A stretch of 7,670 bases of DNA from JBLNDG01 sp050261415 (GTDB taxonomy: Bacteria; Bacillota; Clostridia; Lutisporales; Lutisporaceae): contig JBLNDG010000074.1 of assembly GCA_050261415.1 (NCBI GenBank), positions 1 through 7,670 on the forward strand. The letters are read 5' to 3'. The position numbers were made by a program, and so were the translations under genes. This document shows positions 1-5,069 of the stretch, in pieces (within the stretch, counting starts at the first letter, position 1; every line of letters begins with the position of its first letter). The notes under the pieces are model-generated. The model was not told the origin of the DNA. It was given only the letters and a program-made list of their open reading frames with translations, and did not search any database.

Positions 1-240
1 TTCATATGATGCGCACTAATATGCGCGGCAATAGGCAATAGGATTTCAGGGATGGGCTTCGAAGCCAGGATATTCCTTAAAGGTTAAGAAACGAAAACCA
101 CGGAACACACGGATTTCTCACGGAATTCCTGCGGAATTACACAGTAACTCATATTTTTTCCCCGCCGTATCTTCAGTGGGCTTCCGTGTATTCAGTGTTA
201 CCCGTTCCTTATGTCGCAATCTATGAATATTGTGAAACAT
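1..240. other. Gene-free upstream region with small hairpins
   Basis: I find no gene here: all three forward frames meet stops within the first 41 bases and no reverse frame is open for a useful length. Visible structure is a hairpin GCGCA/TGCGC (11-15 with 22-26), a tandem GGCAATA pair (27-40), a perfect 12-bp palindrome GGCTTCGAAGCC (55-66), and the inverted-repeat element at 86-210 listed separately. None of the hairpins is followed directly by a T-run, so I cannot call a terminator for a gene to the left. The region probably separates the rpsB operon from an upstream gene outside the window. Confidence 0.7.
86..210. repeat. Imperfect inverted repeat, 28-bp arms, with CGGA-type units
   Basis: The left arm (86-113) and the reverse complement of the right arm (183-210) agree at 21 of 28 positions when aligned by eye without gaps. 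The core in both is of the form CAC(G/T)GAA(C/T)ACACGGA. Four CGGA words start at 101, 110, 121 and 132, spacings 9, 11 and 11. Inside, AATTCC/GGAATT (124-129 with 133-138) forms a small hairpin, and TTCAGTG occurs twice (172-178 and 191-197). There is no coding potential. It resembles the CACGGA-type dispersed intergenic repeats seen in various bacterial genomes, but only one copy lies in this window, so dispersal is not shown here. Confidence 0.5.
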
Positions 241-263
241 ACTAATTCTCAACAAAAATTGTA

Positions 264-292
264 TTGCCAACAAAAATATTCTATGATATACT
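264..292 (+). promoter_or_regulatory. Sigma-A promoter of the rpsB operon
   Basis: TTGCCA (264-269, five of six matches to TTGACA) and TATACT (287-292, five of six to TATAAT) are separated by exactly 17 bp. A TG at 284-285 gives an extended -10 element. Transcription would start near 299, leaving a 5' leader of about 100 nt before rpsB. A 10-bp direct repeat CAACAAAAAT (250-259 and 268-277) lies across the -35 region. This is the best promoter in the window and fits a highly expressed ribosomal protein operon. Confidence 0.8.
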
Positions 293-313
293 ACTTAAGG
301 TGAAAAAACACAC

Positions 314-383
314 ATGGTTTGATTTTTTGAAGGGTGCTTGAAAAAGACTTCAAGAGAAATGAAAATCATGGAGGAAAAACCAT
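314..383 (+). promoter_or_regulatory. Structured rpsB leader RNA, possible autoregulatory element
   Basis: The leader can fold into a long bulged hairpin. P1 pairs ATGGTTT (314-320) with AAACCAT (377-383). P2 pairs 321-327 with 361-367 (seven pairs, one U-G). The two are separated by a one-sided 9-nt bulge (368-376). On top, either TTGAAG/CTTCAA (327-332 with 348-353, taking one base from P2) or CTTGAA/TTCAAG (337-342 with 349-354) can form, which are mutually exclusive. The 3' strand of P1 ends one base before the rpsB Shine-Dalgarno (AGGAGGTG, 384-391). Ribosomal protein leaders often bind their own product. That S2 binds this one is inference, and I do not match it to a named RNA family. 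Confidence 0.45.
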
Positions 384-398
384 AGGAGGTGAATTGTA

Positions 399-1097
399 AT
401 GTCAGTAATATCAATGAAACAGCTTTTGGAAGCTGGCGTGCACTTCGGTCATCAGACCAGGAGATGGAATCCTAAGATGGCTGAGTACATTTTTACAGAA
501 AGGAACGGCATTTACATCATCGACCTTCAGAAAACAGTTAAGAAGGTTGAGGAAGCGTATAACTTCGTTAAAGAGATATCCGCTTCAGGTAAGGACATTC
601 TTTTCGTTGGTACTAAGAAACAGGCACAGGAGTCAATCGAATCTGAAGCTATCAGGGCGAACATGTTCTATGTTAACCAGAGATGGCTCGGTGGTATGCT
701 TACCAACTTCAAAACAATCAGAAAGAGAATTGAAAGACTTAATGAACTTGCAAGAATGGAAGAGGATGGAACATTCGATGTACTTCCAAAGAAAGAAGTT
801 ATTAAGCTCAAAGCTGAAATGGAAAAGCTGGAGAAAAATCTTGGCGGTATAAAGAACATGACTGGTCTGCCAGGCGCATTGTTCATTGTTGACCCAAGGA
901 AGGAAAAGATAGCAATCCAGGAAGCTCATATTCTCGGAATACCGGTAGTTGCAATTGTAGACACAAACTGTGACCCTGAAGAAGTTGACTATCCGATACC
1001 CGGAAACGATGATGCAATAAGAGCCGTTAAACTTCTTACTTCAAAAATTTCAGATGCTATTATTGAGGCAAGACAGGGTGAACAGCTCGCTGAGTAG
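399..1097 (+). CDS. rpsB: 30S ribosomal protein S2 (uS2)
   Basis: Encodes S2, a small-subunit protein that joins 30S late in assembly and lies near the platform where the mRNA 5' region passes. The 232 residues are the usual bacterial length. The N-terminal family signature is at residues 9-27 (LLEAGVHFGHQTRRWNPKM). The WLGGMLTNF segment (96-104) and the C-terminal block from PGALFIVDPRKE (158-169) to DTNCDPE (188-194) are also typical. The start is an ATG with an ideal AGGAGGTG site at 384-391. The gene ends in two in-frame TAG codons in a row (1095-1100). It heads the operon behind the 264-292 promoter and a structured leader. Its isoleucine codons use ATA less than the downstream genes do, as expected for high expression. 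The identification is certain. Confidence 0.98.
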   Translation: MSVISMKQLLEAGVHFGHQTRRWNPKMAEYIFTERNGIYIIDLQKTVKKVEEAYNFVKEISASGKDILFVGTKKQAQESIESEAIRANMFYVNQRWLGGMLTNFKTIRKRIERLNELARMEEDGTFDVLPKKEVIKLKAEMEKLEKNLGGIKNMTGLPGALFIVDPRKEKIAIQEAHILGIPVVAIVDTNCDPEEVDYPIPGNDDAIRAVKLLTSKISDAIIEARQGEQLAE

Positions 1098-1112
1098 TAG
1101 CTTGGTGGGTAC

Positions 1113-1166
1113 TTAATCGGTAAGGATGAAGGGTAGGTATTAATCTGACTTCATTCTTACCTTTAA
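1113..1166 (+). terminator. Hairpin between rpsB and tsf, attenuator-like
   Basis: A 13-bp stem pairs 1119-1131 with 1149-1161 without a mismatch, except for one G-U. The loop is 17 nt and can hold a further 4-bp helix (1135-1138 with 1143-1146). TTAA at 1113-1116 can extend the base across a small internal loop. The tract after the stem is only TTTAATAATATT, so this is a weak terminator at best. It could act as a partial terminator lowering tsf relative to rpsB, or as an RNA-processing or stability element. Confidence 0.5.
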
Positions 1167-1213
1167 TAATATTCGGATAACAATATTTCGAGTATGCATA
1201 GGAGGCGAGGAAA

Positions 1214-1861
1214 ATGGTTGATGCTTCAACTGTTAAGGAATTAAGAGAGAGAACCGGAGCCGGAATGATGGACTGCAAAAAGGCTCTTACGGAAAGCAAT
1301 GGCGACATGGACAGAGCTATAGAGATTTTAAGGGAAAAGGGTCTCGCTGCTGCGGCTAAGAAAGCCGGCAGGATTGCAAGTGAGGGAATTGTCGATGCGT
1401 ACATACACGGTGGTGGAAGAATCGGCGTTCTTATTGAAGTCAATTCAGAAACTGACTTCGTGGCAAAGAACGAAGAATTCAGACAGTTTGTAAGAGATAT
1501 GGCTATGCAGGTAGCTGCAGCTAATCCGCTCTATGTAAAAAGAGAAGAAGCAGATCCCGCTCTTATAGAAAAAGAAAGGGAAATATATAGGGCTCAGGCT
1601 TTAAATGAAGGGAAACCGGAAAAGATAGTTGAAAAGATGGTTGAAGGCAGAGTAGAAAAGTACTACAAAGAAATATGCCTTCTGGAACAACCCTTCATTA
1701 AAGATACGGACAGGACAGTACAGGATGTTCTGACAGGAATGATAGCAAAAATAGGCGAAAACATTTCCATCAGAAGATTTGTAAGATTTGAAAAAGGCGA
1801 AGGCCTTGAGAAGAAGTCCGATAACTTTGTTGAAGAGGTTATGAGTCAGATGAAAAAATAA
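1214..1861 (+). CDS. tsf: Translation elongation factor Ts
   Basis: EF-Ts is the guanine nucleotide exchange factor that frees EF-Tu from GDP in the cytoplasm. The N-terminal UBA-like module is clear at residues 7-27 (VKELRERTGAGMMDCKKALTE). It is followed by the core with ETDFVAKN (79-86), whose Asp81-Phe82 pair corresponds to the residues that intrude near the EF-Tu magnesium site. The IREKGLAAAAKKAGR-type stretch lies at 39-53. At 215 residues it belongs to the short EF-Ts class, lacking the extra C-terminal length of the Escherichia and Bacillus proteins. ATG is preceded by GGAGGCGAGG (1201-1210). It follows rpsB by 116 bp containing a hairpin, and is closed by a strong terminator. The rpsB-tsf pairing is near universal. 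Confidence 0.98.
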   Translation: MVDASTVKELRERTGAGMMDCKKALTESNGDMDRAIEILREKGLAAAAKKAGRIASEGIVDAYIHGGGRIGVLIEVNSETDFVAKNEEFRQFVRDMAMQVAAANPLYVKREEADPALIEKEREIYRAQALNEGKPEKIVEKMVEGRVEKYYKEICLLEQPFIKDTDRTVQDVLTGMIAKIGENISIRRFVRFEKGEGLEKKSDNFVEEVMSQMKK

Positions 1862-1888
1862 GGGAACACAATGTGTTCTCTTTTTTTT
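1862..1888 (+). terminator. Intrinsic terminator after tsf
   Basis: GGGAACAC (1862-1869) pairs with GTGTTCTC (1873-1880) over eight pairs with one G-U, around a 3-nt loop. A run of eight T (1881-1888) follows immediately. It begins directly after the tsf stop codon. This is a textbook Rho-independent terminator and should separate rpsB-tsf from pyrH unless it is read through. Confidence 0.9.
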
Positions 1889-1914
1889 GAAAACGAGAAG
1901 GATTTTTTTAGACT
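1887..1914 (+). promoter_or_regulatory. Possible sigma-A promoter for pyrH
   Basis: TTGAAA (1887-1892, five of six) and TAGACT (1909-1914, four of six) are spaced by 16 bp, giving a start near 1921 and a short leader before pyrH. The -35 overlaps the end of the T-run of the tsf terminator, a compact terminator-promoter arrangement. The -10 is weak, so this is tentative. It is offered because the strong terminator just upstream implies that pyrH needs its own promoter or read-through. Confidence 0.3.
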
Positions 1915-1952
1915 TTGTAGAAATTTTATGCTTAGTTGGAGGTATAATTAGT

Positions 1953-2666
1953 ATGAATGACGTAAAGTATAAAAGAGTAATACTGAAGATTAGCGGGGAA
2001 GCGTTGGCTGGAGATAAGAGCTTCGGTCTGGACCATGTAACACTGTTAAGCATCGCAGAAAAAATCAAAGAACTTAGAGAAATGAATGTAGAAGTAGCTA
2101 TCGTTGTCGGAGGAGGGAATTTCTGGAGGGGCAGAACCGGCGAAGGTATGGACAGAACAACAGCGGACCACATGGGCATGCTGGCAACAGTTATAAATGC
2201 GCTGGCCATGCAGGATGCTCTGGAGGGAATTGATGTTCCGACCCGAGTTCAGACGGCGATTGAGATGAGACAAATCGCAGAACCATATATCAGACGAAGA
2301 GCCATCAGACACCTCGAAAAAGGAAGAGTTGTGATTTTTGCCTCCGGTATAGGGAATGCATATTTTTCTACAGATACAACAGCTGCATTGAGGGCTGCCG
2401 AGATAGAAGCGGATATAATACTTATGGCCAAGAAGGTAGACGGAGTGTATGACTGCGATCCGGTAAAGAACAAGAATGCAAAGAAATTCGATACGATATC
2501 ATATATTGATGTAATAAACAAGGGATTAGGGGTAATGGACTCAACAGCTGCATCGCTATGCAGGGATAATAAGATTCCGATACTTGTGTTTGACCTTAAG
2601 AATCCTGACAATATTATAAAGGCTATTAGGGGAGAAGAGATAGGTACAGTAGTAAAGGAGGATTAA
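1953..2666 (+). CDS. pyrH: UMP kinase (uridylate kinase)
   Basis: Phosphorylates UMP to UDP with ATP in pyrimidine nucleotide synthesis. It is the bacterial hexameric, amino-acid-kinase-fold enzyme, unrelated to eukaryotic UMP/CMP kinases. From the ATG it has 237 residues, the normal length. Seen are LKISGE (11-16), VVGGGNFWRG (51-60), MDRTTADHMGMLATVINALA (66-85), the nucleotide-binding loop with STDTTAALRAAEIEAD (139-154) and AKKVDGVYDCDP (159-170). The glycine loop reads GIGNAYF at 132-138 where many homologues have GTGNPYF. The frame stays open upstream to a TTG at 1887, but that lies in the terminator T-run. The ATG has a Shine-Dalgarno GGAGG at 1938-1942 and fits homologues. The frr Shine-Dalgarno lies in its last codons. 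Confidence 0.97.
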   Translation: MNDVKYKRVILKISGEALAGDKSFGLDHVTLLSIAEKIKELREMNVEVAIVVGGGNFWRGRTGEGMDRTTADHMGMLATVINALAMQDALEGIDVPTRVQTAIEMRQIAEPYIRRRAIRHLEKGRVVIFASGIGNAYFSTDTTAALRAAEIEADIILMAKKVDGVYDCDPVKNKNAKKFDTISYIDVINKGLGVMDSTAASLCRDNKIPILVFDLKNPDNIIKAIRGEEIGTVVKED

Positions 2667-2670
2667 TAGC

Positions 2671-3228
2671 ATGATAAAGGACATTGAAAAAAGCATGCAG
2701 GAGAAAATGGATAAGACCTTGACCGTATTGAAGCATGAACTGTCGACATTAAGAGCAGGACGTGCAAACCCGACTATATTGGATCGCATAACCGTTGAAT
2801 ACTATGGAAGTGAAACGCCGCTCAACCAATTGGCAAATATAGCGGCACCGGAACCAAGGGTACTTACAATAAGCCCATGGGATTCAAAAGTGTTGTCCAA
2901 TATTGAGAAGGCTATTCTGAAATCAGATCTTGGAATGAATCCTTCCAACGATGGGAAGATAATAAGGTTGGTAGTTCCCCAGCTCACTGAGGAGAGAAGA
3001 AAAGAACTTGTCAAGGTAGTAAAAAAGCTAAGCGAAGAAGCAAAGGTAGCTTTGAGGAACATTAGAAGAGACGCTAATGAAAGCTTAAAAAAGCTTAAAA
3101 AAGACGGGGATATAACTGAGGATGAGCTAAAAAAATCCGAGGAAAATACACAGAAGATTACGGACAAGTATATAAAAGAAACAGATAAAGTTGCAGAAAT
3201 AAAAGAAAAGGAAATAATGGAGGTTTAG
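2671..3228 (+). CDS. frr: Ribosome recycling factor (RRF)
   Basis: Acts with EF-G and GTP to split the post-termination ribosome in the cytoplasm. The 185 residues are the family's normal length. Domain I is a three-helix bundle formed by residues 1-30 and about 105-185, and the inserted beta domain II covers about 31-104. Typical motifs are LSTLRAGRANP (24-34), the RVLTISPWD block (63-71), LTEERRKELVK (105-115) and IRRDAN (131-136), where Arg132 is a conserved functional residue. The start ATG is only 4 nt after pyrH and has AAAGGAGG (2654-2661) inside the end of pyrH, suggesting translational coupling. A 10-bp tandem repeat at 3081-3100 encodes part of its lysine-rich helix. The pyrH-frr pairing is classic. 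Confidence 0.98.
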   Translation: MIKDIEKSMQEKMDKTLTVLKHELSTLRAGRANPTILDRITVEYYGSETPLNQLANIAAPEPRVLTISPWDSKVLSNIEKAILKSDLGMNPSNDGKIIRLVVPQLTEERRKELVKVVKKLSEEAKVALRNIRRDANESLKKLKKDGDITEDELKKSEENTQKITDKYIKETDKVAEIKEKEIMEV

Positions 3229-3234
3229 TACTCT

Positions 3235-3435
3235 TTGAATGGTATTCCTTTGGTAATTGGATACAAGCTTAACAAAGCACTACAACTGATAGGCGGGGAC
3301 AAAAAAGTAACAATAGATTCCACCATAACACCGTACGAGGATAAAAAGGAAGAGCGGAAGGGAAATGAACCTATTGTTGTTAGGCAGATTGTAAAGGCTG
3401 ACGAAATAAAACTTACAACCAGTTTGTTTAAATAA
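3235..3435 (+). CDS. Small conserved-looking protein with PASTA-like pattern
   Basis: I do not recognise this as a named gene. It encodes 66 residues from a TTG start. The Shine-Dalgarno GGAGGT (3219-3224) lies inside the end of frr at 10-nt spacing. The nearby ATG at 3239 is in another frame and gives only five codons. There is no signal peptide or membrane segment. The N-terminus (IPLVIGYKLNKALQLI, 4-19) fits the PASTA start pattern of a hydrophobic residue then P, later G, L and A. VVRQ at 48-51 and IKLTTSLF at 58-65 sit where PASTA domains have a VxxQ segment and the final strand. A charged middle (35-42) replaces the usual turn. It lies 6 nt after frr and is followed directly by a terminator, so it ends the pyrH-frr transcript. 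Being a gene is likely; the PASTA relation is inference. Confidence 0.75.
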   Translation: MNGIPLVIGYKLNKALQLIGGDKKVTIDSTITPYEDKKEERKGNEPIVVRQIVKADEIKLTTSLFK

Positions 3436-3439
3436 TTTT

Positions 3440-3464
3440 CCCTCATTTTGAGGGTTATTTTTTT
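3440..3464 (+). terminator. Intrinsic terminator between small orf and uppS
   Basis: CCCTCA (3440-3445) pairs perfectly with TGAGGG (3449-3454) around a TTT loop, followed by TTATTTTTTT (3455-3464). It starts 4 nt after the stop codon of the small orf. The stem is short but GC-rich with a good T-tract. I see no convincing promoter between it and uppS (3465-3509), so uppS and the genes after it may depend on read-through or on a promoter I cannot recognise. Confidence 0.85.
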
Positions 3465-3509
3465 AAGGCTGCTAATAATTACAGTGGCTTTATTAAAGGA
3501 GGTTCTTGG

Positions 3510-4241
3510 ATGACAGACGATATAGACTATATAGACTATGGGAAACTCCCTGCACATATTGCAATTATTATGGACGGCAATGGCCGTTGGGCAAAGAAAC
3601 GGGGACTGCCCAGGGCGATGGGCCACAAGGCAGGTATGGAGTCCCTTAAAGAGACTGTCAGGGCGTGCAGCGACATTGGTATAAAAATACTCACAGTGTA
3701 TGCGTTTTCTACTGAAAACTGGAAACGTCCGAAGGACGAGGTCAGTTATCTCATGAACCTGCTTGTGGAGTATATGAGAAAAGAAGTGAACGAACTCCAT
3801 AAAAACAAAGTTAAAATCAAGGTACTTGGTGATCTGGATATACTCCCTGCGCAGACAAGAAAAGAAATTAACGAAGCAATTGCGCTGACTGCAAATAATC
3901 CGGGCATGCAGTTCAATATCGCATTGAATTACGGCGGAAGAGCGGAAATACTATATGCATGTAAAAAGCTGGCAGAACAGGTTGAACAGGGGATGCTTCC
4001 TGTTGAGCATATTAATGAAGAAACCTTTTCTGAGTACCTGTACACAGGTAAGGACCCTGACCCGGACATGGTGATAAGGACAAGCGGAGAACTCAGGTTG
4101 AGCAATTTTCTGCTTTGGCAGAGTGCATACAGCGAGCTTATTTTTGTAGATAATTTATGGCCTGATTTCAATAAAAAGATATTATTGACCGCAATTAAGG
4201 AGTTTCAAAGCAGGAACAGGCGTTTCGGTGCGTTGAAGTAG
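3510..4241 (+). CDS. uppS: Undecaprenyl diphosphate synthase (cis-prenyltransferase)
   Basis: Condenses farnesyl-PP with eight isopentenyl-PP units in cis to make the C55 lipid carrier for peptidoglycan and other wall polymers, acting at the membrane face. The 243 residues are typical. Seen are MDGNGRWA (21-28) with the catalytic Asp22, FSTENW (66-71), ALNYGGRAEI (138-147), the pyrophosphate-binding RTSGELRLSNFLLWQ (190-204), AYSE (206-209) with the likely magnesium ligand Glu209, and LWPDF (216-220). The variant Trp-Gln-Ser-Ala-Tyr fits clostridial members. The N-terminal IDYIDY comes from a 9-bp tandem repeat (3521-3538). The ATG has AAAGGAGGT at 3495-3502. uppS begins the envelope block after a terminator, 12 nt before cdsA. 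Confidence 0.97.
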   Translation: MTDDIDYIDYGKLPAHIAIIMDGNGRWAKKRGLPRAMGHKAGMESLKETVRACSDIGIKILTVYAFSTENWKRPKDEVSYLMNLLVEYMRKEVNELHKNKVKIKVLGDLDILPAQTRKEINEAIALTANNPGMQFNIALNYGGRAEILYACKKLAEQVEQGMLPVEHINEETFSEYLYTGKDPDPDMVIRTSGELRLSNFLLWQSAYSELIFVDNLWPDFNKKILLTAIKEFQSRNRRFGALK

Positions 4242-4253
4242 TGGAGGTTAAAC

Positions 4254-5054
4254 ATGTTAAAAGTTAGAGTTATGAGCGCCATACTTTTAGTGTCCCTCAT
4301 AATGTTCATATTGTTTTTTAAGGGGCTATACCTATATTTGTTTGTAGCCCTCCTTTCATTGGCAGGTCTTTTTGAGTATTTCAAGGCAATGAAAAATGTA
4401 CATATAAGCGCGAACAGGGGTTTTGGCTATACAGCAGTCATCATATATTATATGATGTTCCTTCTGCCCATTAAATTCGAGAGGCCGGGTTTTCTGGCAG
4501 TCTTTTCTGTAATTGCACTGTTTGCATATGAAATACTGACACTAAAGCATAATATAACAGAAATAGCTATAACCCTCTTGGGTATAATATATATACCATA
4601 CCTGTTCAGCCATCTGATATTCATAGAAAGACTGAAGTATGGTAATATAATACTGTGGCTTCCCTTTTTAACTGCATGGTTCACTGATACCTGTGCCTAT
4701 TTTATTGGTATAGGTTATGGAAAAACAAAGCTATGCCCCAAAGTAAGCCCTAAAAAGACTGTGGAAGGAGCTATCGGCGGGGTCGTTGGATGCATCGGCC
4801 TTAACCTTGTGTACGGGCTGCTGGTCAAAAGCATGGGTTATGATATCGGAATCCAGCATTTCATAATTACAGGATTTTTATGCAGTATTGCATCTGAATT
4901 CGGCGATTTGGCTGCTTCATACATAAAAAGGTTCACAGGGGTAAAGGACTTTGGAAGGATAATACCGGGGCACGGTGGTATATTGGACAGATTTGACAGC
5001 ATACTGTTTACGGCACCTGTAGTGTATTATTATTTTTTATTTTGGGGTATATGA
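4254..5054 (+). CDS. cdsA: Phosphatidate cytidylyltransferase (CDP-diglyceride synthase)
   Basis: Integral membrane enzyme making CDP-diacylglycerol from phosphatidic acid and CTP, the branch point to phosphatidylglycerol and other phospholipids. The full family signature spans residues 222-248. It reads S-Y-I-K-R, then K231-D232, P238-G-H-G-G and D245-R-F-D, so every key position is present. Other conserved parts are FTDTCAYFIG (143-152), SPKKTVEGAIGG (165-176) and EFGDLAAS (215-222). Several hydrophobic segments cover about 8-22, 27-41, 58-72, 79-96, 103-122, 131-150, 173-192, 201-214 and 250-264, fitting an eight-or-so-pass protein. The 266 residues are near the Bacillus length. The ATG has GTGGAGGT at 4241-4248, overlapping the uppS stop. 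Isoleucine codons are strongly ATA-biased (24 of 34). Confidence 0.97.
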   Translation: MLKVRVMSAILLVSLIMFILFFKGLYLYLFVALLSLAGLFEYFKAMKNVHISANRGFGYTAVIIYYMMFLLPIKFERPGFLAVFSVIALFAYEILTLKHNITEIAITLLGIIYIPYLFSHLIFIERLKYGNIILWLPFLTAWFTDTCAYFIGIGYGKTKLCPKVSPKKTVEGAIGGVVGCIGLNLVYGLLVKSMGYDIGIQHFIITGFLCSIASEFGDLAASYIKRFTGVKDFGRIIPGHGGILDRFDSILFTAPVVYYYFLFWGI

Positions 5055-5069
5055 TTTAAGGAGAATAAC

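Noticed and set aside
11..66. Hairpins at 11-26 and 55-66 as a terminator of an upstream gene
   Set aside because: Neither is followed by a T-run and no coding frame ends just before them within the window.
86..210. CRISPR array or tRNA in the upstream region
   Set aside because: The repeats are short, degenerate and without regular unique spacers, and no cloverleaf can be drawn.
1943..1948. TATAAT just before the pyrH start as a -10 box
   Set aside because: No -35 at 16-18 bp upstream, and a transcript starting there would lack the Shine-Dalgarno at 1938-1942.
1887..1952. Extended pyrH start at TTG 1887 adding 22 residues
   Set aside because: The TTG lies in the terminator T-run with no ribosome site, and the added residues do not resemble UMP kinases; ATG 1953 has GGAGG and fits the family length.
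1601..2209. 202-codon reverse-strand open frame across tsf and pyrH
   Set aside because: It is the antisense of two clearly conserved genes and includes the terminator; the product is low-complexity with no known motif.
3225..3800. 191-codon reverse-strand open frame opposite the small orf and uppS
   Set aside because: It crosses a terminator and the conserved uppS core on the other strand; no recognisable domain.
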